A stretch of DNA of 64,000 bases from Ligilactobacillus araffinosus DSM 20653 (GCF_001435375.1 NZ_AYYZ01000012.1:30849-94848); one strand, 5' to 3'. Positions 55,786 to 64,000 are shown, counted from the stretch's first letter. Made by a program: numbers and translations. The notes: generated by a model not told the origin, from the letters alone.

Positions 55786-56304
55786 TTATTTGTTTCTGAT
55801 TTGAGCAGCAATCCGCGGACCAATCAAAGCAGTTAAAATAGCTTTAATCGTATCCCCCGGAATGAAGACTAAACTTGAAATTAAAGTTGAGGTTAATTTA
55901 GCGTGAGTATACCATGCTAACCATATTCCACCCGCAACGTCCATAAACAGAACACCCCATAACCAAACAATAACGAGAGTTAATGAGAATTTCTGAATAT
56001 GAAATTTTTGTATAAAGAATCCGATTAGAAACGGAACGATTAACCAAGTGTAGAGATATCCGCTTGTCGGACTAAAAAATTGGGCTGGCCCGCCGGTAAT
56101 CAGTGAGATAAGTAGAAATAGGGCAACGCTGGCTGTTCCTTTTTTCGGTCCTAAAATAACCCCTGCAAGCATGATTCCAAGATTTTGAACAATGATTGGA
56201 ACGGGAAGGATTCCGGTCGGAATCGGTGGGATAAATCCTAAAACTAAAATACAGGCGGCCATTAAAGCGACCTGAGCAAGACTGATTGTTGATGAATGTT
56301 TCAT
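55786..56304 (-). CDS. bioY: Biotin transporter BioY (ECF S component)
   Basis: BioY binds biotin in the membrane and works alone or with the shared ECF module (EcfAAT). The 172-residue protein has six helices and the conserved segments LGFIPPIPTGILPVPIIVQNLGIMLAGVILG and GGPAQFFSPTSGYLYTW, typical of BioY. The ATG at 56304 follows AAGGAG. A BirA-type operator lies about 43 bases upstream, so biotin should repress it. A biotin synthesis operon is not present here, fitting a biotin-auxotrophic lactic acid bacterium. Confidence 0.94.
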   Translation of the reverse strand: MKHSSTISLAQVALMAACILVLGFIPPIPTGILPVPIIVQNLGIMLAGVILGPKKGTASVALFLLISLITGGPAQFFSPTSGYLYTWLIVPFLIGFFIQKFHIQKFSLTLVIVWLWGVLFMDVAGGIWLAWYTHAKLTSTLISSLVFIPGDTIKAILTALIGPRIAAQIRNK

Positions 56305-56346
56305 AAAAAAACTCCTTAAAATATGATTTAAGGATAGTTTTACACA

Positions 56347-56379
56347 TTGTTAACCATAAATCAACATAATAGTTAACAA
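56347..56379 (-). promoter_or_regulatory. BirA operator upstream of bioY
   Basis: TTGTTAAC (56347-56354) and GTTAACAA (56372-56379) form a perfect inverted repeat with a 17-bp spacer, the known biotin-operator half-sites of Firmicute BirA. A birA gene with an N-terminal helix-turn-helix lies close by. Confidence 0.88.
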
Positions 56380-56697
56380 TTATCGTAAAAACAGATTGCC
56401 TAAATTTGCAAACCCATTTTCAGCAATGCGTTTTTGGGCAATTTGATTTGCAACTTGGTAAAGGTGTTTGACTTCGGGGGTAAACTTAATGTTTTTAATA
56501 TGCTGGTCGATTAAAATGTAAGTTGAAAAATCATGAATGAGCTTTATGCAACAGGTAATTGCGTCCATTCCATGATTTAAATTTTGAGCAGCTTTCAAGA
56601 TCAACTGTCCAAGCTTACTGTTTTGATCACTTTCAGAAAGTGAATTATACGCGGTGTCAATTAGGCTGAATAATTCCTGATTACTTATTTTTCCCAT
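56380..56697 (-). CDS. Enterocin A-type bacteriocin immunity-like protein
   Basis: This 105-residue, all-helical, slightly basic protein shows the pattern LFSLIDTAYNSL, KLGQLILKAAQNLNHGMDAI and FTPEVKHLYQVANQ. The size and pattern resemble pediocin-like (class IIa) bacteriocin immunity proteins, four-helix bundles of about 100 residues. No bacteriocin gene is next to it, as with the orphan immunity genes known in lactic acid bacteria. The ATG is preceded by AAGGAG and it lies 11 bases after birA, so the two are likely co-transcribed. The assignment rests on pattern reading and should be treated as tentative. Confidence 0.55.
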   Translation of the reverse strand: MGKISNQELFSLIDTAYNSLSESDQNSKLGQLILKAAQNLNHGMDAITCCIKLIHDFSTYILIDQHIKNIKFTPEVKHLYQVANQIAQKRIAENGFANLGNLFLR

Positions 56698-56708
56698 GAG
56701 ATTTCTCC

Positions 56709-57668
56709 TTAAAAATAGATTTTTTGAACTTCTCCTGAATAATATGTCTGAAGATGGTTTTGTTTATCCTTAACGACTAATCCGCCATCGTTGCTGAGAT
56801 CGACAACTTCGCCATGGATCAGTTCCGGACCAACTTGCATGTCGATTTGTTTGCTCATTAAATTTAATCGTTGGCGGTATTCCTGAAGGTAGTGACCATC
56901 TTCATAATCGGTAAGTACACTGAGCAAATTATTGATCAGTTCTGCTGCAATGACGTTGAGGTCGGTTGGCAGTCTATCGCTGATGGCTTGGACTTTTGAC
57001 TTTAGTTCTTCAGGAAAATCTTGCGTTGTTAAGTTAATCCCAACGCCAATCACTAATTCGGTTGGTGCTAAGGATTCAAGGTCAGTAGTGGCCTCCGTTA
57101 AGATTCCTGCAATTTTTTTGTGACCAATGTAAAGATCGTTAACCCATTTAACATTGAAATTTTGTTCCGGAAAGAATTTTTGTAGAGCATGAATGACTCC
57201 AATTGCAATGCTGGTTGTTATCAGTGATGGGTTAAGCGGTTGATTATTTAGCGGAATGGCCAGACTTAAATAAATTCCGCCGTGTTCCGGGGAGTAAAAA
57301 TCGCGCTTAAAGCGGCCGTAACCGTTTGTTTGTTTTTCAGCAACCACAGCAAACGGCCGAGTTAACGAATGCCCGTTGAGATATTCTTTCAGATATGTGT
57401 TAGTTGAATTAATTGTTTTAAATGTCTGGACATTAACTGGCTGATCAAGTTGATGTTCGATTAATTCATTATTTAGTGCATACCCGGATTCAAGTTGATA
57501 GCCGGCACTGCGTTTACTTTTAATTTGAAAGCCGTCATTTTCAAGGGATTTAATGTATTTCCAAATCATTGTGCGGCTGATATTGAACTTTTGAGCTAGT
57601 TCATCGCCTGAGATCCAATCATCTTGCGAAGTAAAAAGTAAATTTAAAATTTCCTGTTTAAAATCCAT
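56709..57668 (-). CDS. birA: Bifunctional biotin operon repressor / biotin-protein ligase BirA
   Basis: BirA attaches biotin to carboxylases and, with its N-terminal helix-turn-helix, represses biotin genes when biotin is plentiful. The 319-residue protein has the winged helix (DEL AQKFNISRTMIWKYIKSLE region, about 18-45) and the catalytic domain with GRFKRDF (biotinoyl-AMP loop, variant of GRGRRGR) and KWVNDLYIGHKKIAGILTE. The ATG at 57668 is chosen over 57701 because TGGAGTT lies upstream and the protein then starts MDFKQEILNLL. It faces the operator before bioY. Confidence 0.93.
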   Translation of the reverse strand: MDFKQEILNLLFTSQDDWISGDELAQKFNISRTMIWKYIKSLENDGFQIKSKRSAGYQLESGYALNNELIEHQLDQPVNVQTFKTINSTNTYLKEYLNGHSLTRPFAVVAEKQTNGYGRFKRDFYSPEHGGIYLSLAIPLNNQPLNPSLITTSIAIGVIHALQKFFPEQNFNVKWVNDLYIGHKKIAGILTEATTDLESLAPTELVIGVGINLTTQDFPEELKSKVQAISDRLPTDLNVIAAELINNLLSVLTDYEDGHYLQEYRQRLNLMSKQIDMQVGPELIHGEVVDLSNDGGLVVKDKQNHLQTYYSGEVQKIYF

Positions 57669-57920
57669 GATCAAACTCCATATAGTTATTCTTGTAAACA
57701 TTATACAGCGATTAAGGTTAATAAAAAATACCAGAAATCAGTCTGTGTCAAGATTAGAGAAAATTAAGTAATTCCAGATGTTTTAATGTATAGGATTGAA
57801 TTGTAATTAAGATGAAATTGGCAATCGAATTCGATTCTTTTTTCTTGATTCAAATGATAATTGCGTTATAACAAAGATGTAAGGAATCTTAATTCCGAAA
57901 TTGGAAGAAGGCGAGTAGTT

Positions 57921-58058
57921 ATGGCTAAGGCTTTAAGTAAGGAAGAGCGGAAAGAACTTGCTCGGAAAGAAATGGAAGCTCGTGCTAAGGAACCAGCCAA
58001 GAAACAAGGAGCTGGGTTTGCACAGTTAGACATTGATGCTCAAAAATTACAAAACTAG
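57921..58058 (+). CDS. Small charged protein of 45 residues, unknown
   Basis: The product begins MAKALSKEERKELARKEMEA and is rich in Lys, Glu and Ala, with a predicted helix over the first 25 residues. It ends AQLDIDAQKLQN. The frame is open to 57861 but the start at 57921 has a purine-rich GAAGGCGAG upstream. It has its own terminator, so it is a single-gene unit. I do not recognise the family, and no function is assigned. Its composition resembles small ribosome- or nucleoid-associated proteins, but that is only a resemblance. Confidence 0.55.
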   Translation: MAKALSKEERKELARKEMEARAKEPAKKQGAGFAQLDIDAQKLQN

Positions 58059-58082
58059 AATTTGGAAATTGAATATTTGATA

Positions 58083-58112
58083 AGCAGATCTCTTAAGGAG
58101 GTCTGTTTTTTT
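58083..58112 (+). terminator. Terminator after the 45-residue gene
   Basis: gcagatctc and gaggtctg form a stem with one mismatch over a small loop, followed by a T run. Confidence 0.8.
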
Positions 58113-58167
58113 AGTTAAAATCGATTTATAATACATAAAATAGTTTATTAATCAAAGAAAGAATATT

Positions 58168-58983
58168 ATGAAGAACGCATTTATAATTGAAGATTTATCA
58201 AGTTTAAATAGTATTTCAATGAATGTTGCCGGGCCAATCGTTGCAAGTTATGGCTTGCGCACATTGCAGGTTCCAGTGCAAAATTTTGTTACCCAGACTG
58301 AAATGGAGGGGACGATCCAAACCAATTACGCTGCCGAATGGTTGAGAACGATGTTTAAAACCGCTCATCAACAGTTTAAAGATGCCGAAAATATCGGTTT
58401 GATCGGTTACTTAGGGAAGTCAGAAATTATTGATTTAATTAAAAAGAGCGAGTTGATCAATGATTTTCAGTTGCTTTTGATTGATCCAGTCATGGCCGAT
58501 AATGGGCATTATTATCCGTTGTTGGATGCAACTTATTGTAACCGTTTAAAACAACTATTACTATTTGCCGATGTGGTTACTCCGAATGTAACTGAATTGG
58601 CATTTTTAACGGAAAATCAATATTCAACTTTGTTTTCAGAAGAGCAGATTGCAGCCGTGGTTAGTCAATTGCGTGGACTATTGAAGAAGAATGCAACGGT
58701 AGTGGTAACCGGAATTGAAACTCAAGGTCAGGTTGGCTGTTATTGGGACGATGGCGTTTCATGTGGAACAAATTATTTGCGCAAAGTTGATGGCCATTTT
58801 TATGGAACGGGAGATGCGTTTGCAGCGGCATTACTTGGCGAACTTAGTGAACATGCCCAGTTGAGCGAATGCTTACCGCAAATTATGGAACGGCTTCAAG
58901 CAAGCATTCGCAATACCCTTTTAAGTGAAAATGATTTAAAATTAGGGGTAGATATTACGCCAATGCTCCGGCGGAATGATTAA
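58168..58983 (+). CDS. Pyridoxal/pyridoxine kinase-like PfkB-superfamily protein
   Basis: The 271-residue protein belongs to the ribokinase superfamily and resembles pyridoxal kinases (PdxY/PdxK): GLIGYLG, LLIDPVMADNGHYYP, TPNVTELAFLT and the C-terminal GTGDAFAAALLG loop that binds ATP and supplies the catalytic Asp. It phosphorylates B6 vitamers. The ATG at 58168 has only a weak AAAGAAAG ribosome site. It begins a three-gene set with a UPF0340 gene and an ECF S component, consistent with vitamin uptake followed by trapping. Confidence 0.82.
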   Translation: MKNAFIIEDLSSLNSISMNVAGPIVASYGLRTLQVPVQNFVTQTEMEGTIQTNYAAEWLRTMFKTAHQQFKDAENIGLIGYLGKSEIIDLIKKSELINDFQLLLIDPVMADNGHYYPLLDATYCNRLKQLLLFADVVTPNVTELAFLTENQYSTLFSEEQIAAVVSQLRGLLKKNATVVVTGIETQGQVGCYWDDGVSCGTNYLRKVDGHFYGTGDAFAAALLGELSEHAQLSECLPQIMERLQASIRNTLLSENDLKLGVDITPMLRRND

Positions 58984-59003
58984 TTGCTTTAAGGAGGATC
59001 ATC

Positions 59004-59603
59004 ATGATTGATTTAGCAGATATCAAAGAAAATTTATCAGATGTATTAACTGATTATTTTAATAATGAAAAGTTTGATTTGAAACCCGGATCACTGTTTG
59101 TTGTTGGATGCAGCACGAGTATGATTCGCGGTGAATGGATGGGGACCGATTCTGCATTATCAATTGGAAAAGCTGTTTACGAAACGTTACAAGCATTCTT
59201 AAAACCGCGGAAGATCGATCTTGCTATTCAAGGTTGCGAACATATCAACCGGGCGTTATTAATGGAACGGGAAGTCGCTGAAAAACACAATTTTGAAATT
59301 GTTTCAGTTTGCCCATCAATGCATGCTGGTGGTGGTACTCAAGTTGCAGCGTATGAAGAAATGGAAGATCCCGTTGAGGTTGAACATATTATTGCGGATG
59401 GCGGCATCGATATTGGCGGAACTGACATCGGAATGCATGTTAAATTTGTTCAAGTTCCCGTTCGTTTAAAGCATCATATGATTGGGGCAGCCAATGTTAC
59501 TGGATTATACACCCGGCCAAAATTGATTGGTGGGCAACGCGCATTGTACACATTTTCAGATAAGAATAAGATTGATACGTGGGATAATTTAAATGAAAAG
59601 TAA
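59004..59603 (+). CDS. UPF0340 family protein (YwlG type)
   Basis: The 199-residue protein has the UPF0340/TIGR01440 pattern: FVVGCSTSMIRGEWMGTDS, CEHINRALL, SMHAGGGTQVAAYEEM, DGGIDIGGTDIGMHVKFVQVPVRL and GLYTRPKLIGGQRA. It is soluble and of unknown function. The ATG follows AAGGAGGA. It lies between the kinase and the transporter gene and overlaps the start of the latter. The placement suggests a link to B6 or another vitamin. Confidence 0.88.
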   Translation: MIDLADIKENLSDVLTDYFNNEKFDLKPGSLFVVGCSTSMIRGEWMGTDSALSIGKAVYETLQAFLKPRKIDLAIQGCEHINRALLMEREVAEKHNFEIVSVCPSMHAGGGTQVAAYEEMEDPVEVEHIIADGGIDIGGTDIGMHVKFVQVPVRLKHHMIGAANVTGLYTRPKLIGGQRALYTFSDKNKIDTWDNLNEK

Positions 59604-60090
59604 TAAATTAAAATTAATGACCGTGACAGCCTTATTGACGGCATTGAACATTGTGATTAGCCGAATTTTGATAATTCCGATTCCGTTTACGCATGGAAAC
59701 ATTAATCTGTGCGATGCAGGAATCTTTATTATCGCGACGTTATATGGGCCATGGCCAGGGTTATTTGCTGGCGCAGTATCAGGCTTTTTATTAGATTTGA
59801 TTTCCGGTTATAGTCAATATATGTTCTTTTCACTAATTATTCATGGCCTAGAAGGATTGATTGTCGGACTCCTGTTCCAACGATTGCATGCTGAAAGGGC
59901 AAAAATGAAACAAATTGGGATTATGCTTGTCGGAACGATTATCATGGTTGCCGGGTATTTCTGCTCAGATTCAATTTTATACAACATTCAAACTGGATTA
60001 CTTGGAATCCCGATGAACTGCATTCAAGGCGTTGTCGGATTGATGGTTGCGGTATTACTGACCCCGCAATTGCGAAAAATAATTAAATAA
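59593..60090 (+). CDS. ECF-type transporter substrate-binding S component
   Basis: The 165-residue protein has six hydrophobic helices and the S-component hallmark near the N-terminus (KLMTVTALLTALNIVISR, with AxxxA pattern). It has INLCDAGIFIIATLYGPWPGLFAGAVSGFLLDLI, which lines the vitamin-binding site. It imports a small vitamin with the shared EcfAAT module, which is not in the window. The start overlaps the end of the UPF0340 gene by 11 bases. With the kinase upstream, pyridoxine (PdxU-like) is the most likely substrate, but the sequence alone does not fix it. Confidence 0.87.
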   Translation: MKSNKLKLMTVTALLTALNIVISRILIIPIPFTHGNINLCDAGIFIIATLYGPWPGLFAGAVSGFLLDLISGYSQYMFFSLIIHGLEGLIVGLLFQRLHAERAKMKQIGIMLVGTIIMVAGYFCSDSILYNIQTGLLGIPMNCIQGVVGLMVAVLLTPQLRKIIK

Positions 60091-60103
60091 TAAAAAGTTA
60101 ATT

Positions 60104-60134
60104 AAGGTTGCAATGTTAGTTGTAACCTTTTTAG
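60104..60134 (+). terminator. Terminator after the ECF S-component gene
   Basis: aaggttgcaa and ttgtaacctt pair with one G-T and close a short loop, followed by TTTTTAG. Confidence 0.8.
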
Positions 60135-60237
60135 TTTGGTTGTTTATGTTTGGTACGTACCTTTGGTTTAATTGATTATTATATTTTTTTGTAATAGAAT
60201 AGATGAAACCGTAAAAATTATTGGAGATGAAAGCGTT

Positions 60238-61050
60238 ATGAGTAAGAAATTAGAAAATAAGATTGCTATTGTCACAGCAGCGAGCCGTGGTATTGGGCTT
60301 GAAATTACGCATAAATTGGTTGAAGAAGGTGCAACGGTTTATATGGCCGTGCGCGATAGTGAAAAGAACCGAAAGTTAACAACGGAATTAAATGCCGAAA
60401 ATAAGCAATATCAATTTGTTTTCTATGATGCATTTGATTATCCTTCATACAAAGAAGCAGTTAAGGATGTTATATCAGATACTGGCCGGCTAGATATTCT
60501 GGTTAATAATTTCGGCTGGACAGATGTTAAGGCCGACACAACATTAACTGACGGTGATTCAGACGCATTTAAGAAAATAGTTGATGTCAATATTATGAGT
60601 ACATACTATATGTCAAAGTATGCTGTTCAACAAATGAAAACGCAAAAGACAGGCGGTAATATTGTTAATATTTCATCTGTTGCAGGCAATACGCCAGATA
60701 TTGCGCGGTTGGCTTATGGTGTTTCAAAGGCAGCCATTAACTCATTGACGCAACAAACGGCGGTTGAGTATGCACGGGATAATATTCGAGTAAATGCTAT
60801 TTTACCAGGTTTGGTTGCGACAGATGGATCATTAGATAATATGTCAGATGCATTTTTGGATACATTTTTAAAGCATGTGCCATTAAATCGAATTGCTAAA
60901 CCACGTGATATTGCCAATGCGGTTGCGTTTTTATTAAGTGATGAGGCTAGTTTTATCACTGGGGAATTAATTCCAGTCGCAGGTGGTTTTGGCTTACCAA
61001 CTCCAATCTACGGAGATTTTCAGAAAACAAACCAAGTGCAAACAAAATAG
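60238..61050 (+). CDS. Short-chain dehydrogenase/reductase (classical SDR)
   Basis: The 270-residue protein has the classical SDR motifs: the cofactor loop TAASRGIGLEI at about 14, NNFGW in place of NNAG, the catalytic Ser in VNISSVAG, and YGVSKAA (Tyr and Lys of YxxxK). SDRs reduce or oxidise alcohols and carbonyls with NAD(P)(H). It resembles 7-alpha-hydroxysteroid dehydrogenase-like SDRs of lactobacilli, but the substrate is not certain. The ATG at 60238 follows TTGGAG; the frame opens to 60172 without a good start. A weak cre-like sequence overlaps its start. Confidence 0.88.
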   Translation: MSKKLENKIAIVTAASRGIGLEITHKLVEEGATVYMAVRDSEKNRKLTTELNAENKQYQFVFYDAFDYPSYKEAVKDVISDTGRLDILVNNFGWTDVKADTTLTDGDSDAFKKIVDVNIMSTYYMSKYAVQQMKTQKTGGNIVNISSVAGNTPDIARLAYGVSKAAINSLTQQTAVEYARDNIRVNAILPGLVATDGSLDNMSDAFLDTFLKHVPLNRIAKPRDIANAVAFLLSDEASFITGELIPVAGGFGLPTPIYGDFQKTNQVQTK

Positions 61051-61103
61051 TTGCTTCAATTGTAATAAAAAAGGAGGGGCTAAAATTAATTTTTGATGTT
61101 ACT

Positions 61104-61136
61104 AAACAACCAGAATTTGATCTGGTTGTTTTTTTA
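61104..61136 (+). terminator. Terminator after the SDR gene
   Basis: aacaaccaga and tctggttgtt form a perfect stem over a small loop, followed by TTTTTT. Confidence 0.92.
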
Positions 61137-61235
61137 AACTTTTATTAAATTAAAGTTCGTATAAATTGACTTATAACTCTAAATGATAATTGTAGGTTAA
61201 TTAATAACTAAATAATTGATTTATATTCCAAATAA

Positions 61236-61279
61236 TATTCGTATTTTTGTTGACGGTTATTACTTAAAATTGGTAAACT
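61236..61279 (+). promoter_or_regulatory. Promoter of purA, with a possible PurBox
   Basis: TTGACG (61250-61255) and TAAACT (61274-61279) are 18 bases apart, about 44 bp before the purA ATG. Just upstream, AATATTCGTATTT (61236-61248), read on the other strand, matches the PurR box AWWWCCGAACWWT at about 11 of 13 positions. No guanine riboswitch was seen. Control by PurR is a possibility only. Confidence 0.45.
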
Positions 61280-61322
61280 TACATCGTAATTATTGATTTA
61301 AGAGAAACAAGGAGATTTTTAA

Positions 61323-62612
61323 ATGTCATCGATTGTAATTATGGGAAGTCAATGGGGCGACGAAGGCAAAGGAAAAATGACCGATTGGTTAGCCCAAAAA
61401 GCAGATATGGTTGTTCGCTATCAGGGCGGAAATAATGCCGGTCATACGATTGCATTCAATGGAAATACATATAAGTTGCAAGCAATCCCTTCAGGAATTT
61501 TCGAGTCCCAGAAGACTAATGTGATTGGAAATGGTGTTGTGGTTAACCCCAAGGCACTTTTAGATGAAATTCAGATTCTTAAAGATGCTGGAATCACCCC
61601 ATCGAATTTAAAAATTTCAAGTCGAGCACATTTGATTTTGCCATATCATATTCAGCTTGATATTGCCCAAGAAAAACAGCGGGGTGATCAAAAAGTTGGA
61701 ACGACTCATAACGGAATTGGACCAGCATATATGGATAAAGCTGCCCGAATTGGAATTCGGATGTGTGATCTCCTTGAAAAGGACACTTTTGCTGTAAAAT
61801 TAAAAGAAAATTTAGAACAGAAAAATGCCCTTTTTGAGAAAATATATGGTGAAAAGCCATTTGAATTTGAAGCATTATTTAATGAATATTATGAATACGG
61901 ACAGCAATTAAAGGATCACGTTACTGATACATCGGTTCTTGTAAACGATGCAATTAATGCAGGAAAAAATGTACTGTTTGAAGGTGCTCAGGGTGTAATG
62001 CTTGATTTGGATCATGGAACATATCCGTATGTAACTTCTTCAAATCCAATTGCAGGTGGTGCACTTGTGGGAACAGGTGTTGGTCCACAATCATTGACCA
62101 AGATGGTTGGTGTTTGCAAAGCCTATTCAACCCGGGTAGGGGAAGGCCCATTTCCAACGGAACTTACAAATAAAATAGGCGACCTGATTCGTGAAAAAGC
62201 TCACGAATATGGAACGGTAACCGGCCGACCACGCCGAATAGGATGGTTTGATGCGGTTGCGATGCGGCATGCAAAGCGAGTTTCAGGAATGAATTGTTTG
62301 AGTTTAAACTTGCTTGATATCTTTACAGGGTTAAACAAAGTTAAGATTTGTACGGCGTATATGCTTGATGGCAAACAAATTGATTACTATCCTGCAAGTT
62401 TAAAAGAACTGGAGCGTTGCGAACCAGTATATGAAGATTTTGATGGCTGGACAGAAGATATTTCCGATGTGACTGAATATGACCAGCTACCAGAAAATGC
62501 TAAAAAATATTTAAATCGAATTGAGGAGTTAACAGGATTACAACTGATGACTGTTTCAGTTGGTCCAAGTCGGGAACAAACAATTACACTAAAGGATGCA
62601 TGGGAGGATTAG
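61323..62612 (+). CDS. purA: Adenylosuccinate synthetase
   Basis: PurA condenses IMP with aspartate using GTP, the first step from IMP to AMP. The 429-residue protein has the family length and motifs: [17 protein letters not shown] with the P-loop-like GDEGKGK, the IMP-binding [49 protein letters not shown] and [11 protein letters not shown]. The ATG at 61323 follows AAGGAGA. It is directly followed by purB, so the two AMP-branch enzymes are co-transcribed. Confidence 0.98.
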   Translation: MSSIVIMGSQWGDEGKGKMTDWLAQKADMVVRYQGGNNAGHTIAFNGNTYKLQAIPSGIFESQKTNVIGNGVVVNPKALLDEIQILKDAGITPSNLKISSRAHLILPYHIQLDIAQEKQRGDQKVGTTHNGIGPAYMDKAARIGIRMCDLLEKDTFAVKLKENLEQKNALFEKIYGEKPFEFEALFNEYYEYGQQLKDHVTDTSVLVNDAINAGKNVLFEGAQGVMLDLDHGTYPYVTSSNPIAGGALVGTGVGPQSLTKMVGVCKAYSTRVGEGPFPTELTNKIGDLIREKAHEYGTVTGRPRRIGWFDAVAMRHAKRVSGMNCLSLNLLDIFTGLNKVKICTAYMLDGKQIDYYPASLKELERCEPVYEDFDGWTEDISDVTEYDQLPENAKKYLNRIEELTGLQLMTVSVGPSREQTITLKDAWED

Positions 62613-62614
62613 TA

Positions 62615-63907
62615 ATGCTAGCAAGATATTCACGTCCAGAAATGGCAAAAATTTGGACAGACGAAAGTAAATACGGTGCTTGGTTAAAAGTTGAAATTGC
62701 GGTTACGAATGCATGGGCTAAACTAGGCGTTGTGCCGCAAGAAGATGCTGAAAAAATTGCGAAGAACGCTTCGTTTACGGCTGAACGAGTTGCTGAAATG
62801 GAAAAAGTTACTCATCATGACGTTGTAGCGTTTACGCGGACGGTTTCAGAATCACTTGGTGAAGAGAAAAAATGGGTACATTACGGACTTACAAGTACGG
62901 ATGTAGTAGATACTGCGCAAGGATATTTGTTAAAACAAGCTGATCAAATTCTTCGCCAAGATTTAGAAGAACTGAAAGAAACAATTAGGAAGATGGCATT
63001 AAAATATAAAAACACCGTTATGATTGGCCGAACGCATGGAATTCAAGCTGAACCGATGACTTTTGGATTAAAAATGTGCCGGTGGTATACTGAAATTCAA
63101 CGTGATATTGAACGGTTTGAACATGCCGCTGCCGGAGTAGAATGTGGTGAAATCAGCGGTGCGGTTGGGACTTATGCGAATGTTCCGCCGGAAGTTGAAA
63201 AAAGTGTTACAGAAGAATTGGGGTTAAGTCGGCAACCAGTAACAAGTCAGGTATTGCCACGGGATTTACACGCTGAATATATTGCAACGCTAGGTTTAAT
63301 TGCTACTAGTTTAGAAGAATTTGCAACCGAAATTCGCGGGTTGCAGCGTTCTGAAATTCATGAAGTTGAAGAGCATTTCAATCCAGGACAAAAAGGATCA
63401 TCAGCAATGCCGCATAAACGGAACCCAATTGGATCGGAAAATATTTGCGGAATGGCGCGGGTATTGCGTGGAAATATTGTAACAGCGTATGAAGATGTTG
63501 CGTTATGGCATGAACGGGATATTTCGCATTCATCTGCCGAACGGGTTATTTTACCAGATTCAACAATTGGTTTGGATTATATGTTGCATCGTTTTACTAA
63601 GATCCTTTCAACTTTGGATGTTTTCCCTGAAACAATGGAGGAAAATATGAATAAGACATATGGTTTGATTTATAGTCAGCGACTATTATTGAAGCTGATT
63701 AATACCGGGATGTCGCGTGAAAAAGCTTACGATATGGTACAAAAGTTAACCGCTAAATCATGGAATGAGCATTTACAATTCCGCGATTTAGTTGATCAGA
63801 GTGAAGTTGCTGAAATTCTGCCAAAAAGTGAAATCGATGATGCTTTTGATTACCATTATCATTTACGCCATCTTGATGAAATTTATCATCAAGTTGGGAT
63901 TGAATAA
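62615..63907 (+). CDS. purB: Adenylosuccinate lyase
   Basis: PurB releases fumarate from adenylosuccinate (giving AMP) and from SAICAR in purine synthesis. The 430-residue protein starts MLARYSRPEMAKIWTDESKY and has the lyase signature GSSAMPHKRNPIGSEN (about 258-273). It also has YGLTSTDVVDTAQG, GRTHGIQAEPMTFG and HERDISHSSAERVILPDS. The ATG at 62615 is used instead of 62600 because GGGAGGA lies just upstream and it gives the family start. The purA stop is two bases before it. Confidence 0.98.
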   Translation: MLARYSRPEMAKIWTDESKYGAWLKVEIAVTNAWAKLGVVPQEDAEKIAKNASFTAERVAEMEKVTHHDVVAFTRTVSESLGEEKKWVHYGLTSTDVVDTAQGYLLKQADQILRQDLEELKETIRKMALKYKNTVMIGRTHGIQAEPMTFGLKMCRWYTEIQRDIERFEHAAAGVECGEISGAVGTYANVPPEVEKSVTEELGLSRQPVTSQVLPRDLHAEYIATLGLIATSLEEFATEIRGLQRSEIHEVEEHFNPGQKGSSAMPHKRNPIGSENICGMARVLRGNIVTAYEDVALWHERDISHSSAERVILPDSTIGLDYMLHRFTKILSTLDVFPETMEENMNKTYGLIYSQRLLLKLINTGMSREKAYDMVQKLTAKSWNEHLQFRDLVDQSEVAEILPKSEIDDAFDYHYHLRHLDEIYHQVGIE

Positions 63908-63950
63908 TCAATTATAACAAAATATATAAATAAAGAGACCGTAATATGAA

Positions 63951-64000
63951 GTGAACCCCAAAAATTGGACACTTTATTAATTAGGCAATAAGGGACTGAG
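63951..64000. mobile_element. Left tip of an IS3-family-like insertion sequence (partial)
   Basis: TGAACCCCAAAAATTGGACA beginning at 63952 looks like the terminal inverted repeat of IS3/IS150-group elements in lactobacilli (TGACCCCCAAAA...GGAC type). The rest of the element would lie past the window edge. The bases before it (aagagaccgtaatatga) resemble the start of the dispersed repeat copy B (40541), so the element may have inserted in or next to a third copy. Confidence 0.55.

Noticed and set aside
60228..60241. TGAAAGCGTTATGA, considered as a cre site at the SDR start
   Set aside because: Its match is fair but it overlaps the start codon and ribosome site spacing, where chance similarity is likely; no other sign of catabolite control is seen.

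Overview
The window is a low-GC Gram-positive chromosome carrying the replication origin. Gene order (rpmH-rnpA-yidC leftwards; dnaA-dnaN-yaaA-recF-gyrB-gyrA and rpsF-ssb-rpsR rightwards), TTG/GTG starts with strong AGGAGG-type ribosome sites, a KxYKxGKxW-type surface protein, an H2O-forming-type NADH oxidase, acetate kinase, PepN, a POT peptide transporter and a choloylglycine-hydrolase-family enzyme point to a lactic acid bacterium of the Lactobacillaceae. The genus cannot be fixed from sequence alone.

Layout. 1-3.2 kb, minus strand: a partial membrane protein, ackA, yidC, rnpA, rpmH. 3.2-5.3 kb: a bipartite oriC with DnaA boxes on both sides of dnaA and a DnaA-trio-like element before dnaN. 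5.3-16.9 kb: replication, gyrase and ribosomal genes, interrupted by a sugar transporter (after dnaN) and by an MFS gene broken by one in-frame stop (after gyrA). 17-19.4 kb: a peptide transporter, a possible non-coding transcript and a YbjQ-family gene. 19.4-26.6 kb: phosphate uptake (two pstS, pstC, pstA, two pstB, phoU), divergent from an orphan response regulator with a degenerate receiver; both pstS genes carry matching 11-bp-phased TTTACA direct repeats. 26.6-29.9 kb: a poly-N-acetylglucosamine-like synthesis cluster (GT2 synthase, small membrane partner, deacetylase) headed by a class A sortase. 30-35 kb: pepN, a reductase-like protein, a phosphoglycerate-mutase-family phosphatase, an aquaglyceroporin. 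35.1-37.8 kb: a 901-residue repeat-rich secreted protein ending in a C39-like cysteine peptidase domain. 37.9-40.4 kb: a decay zone (TetR, carboxymuconolactone-decarboxylase and cupin remnants) around an intact LysR regulator and an intact CMD-family gene. 40.5-51.5 kb: transporters, two acetyltransferases, NADH oxidase and single genes. 51.5-57.7 kb: a 30-residue micro-ORF with a structured leader, an Rgg-type regulator with a choloylglycine-hydrolase-family enzyme, a DUF4767-like lipoprotein, and biotin genes bioY and birA with a BirA operator and an immunity-like gene. 57.9-61 kb: a small charged protein, a B6-salvage-like operon and an SDR. 61.3-63.9 kb: purA-purB. The window ends in the tip of an IS3-family-like element.

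The most noteworthy signals are: a set of parS-like 16-mers on one side of oriC; the phosphate regulon with duplicated PHO-box architecture and a regulator lacking most phosphorylation residues; the sortase plus PNAG-type cluster; the structured leader plus micro-ORF unit near 51.8-52.1 kb; a dispersed structured repeat of about 150 bp (copies near 0.3 and 40.6 kb); and several recently broken genes. No tRNA, rRNA or CRISPR array was recognised. All calls come from reading the sequence; no database search was run.
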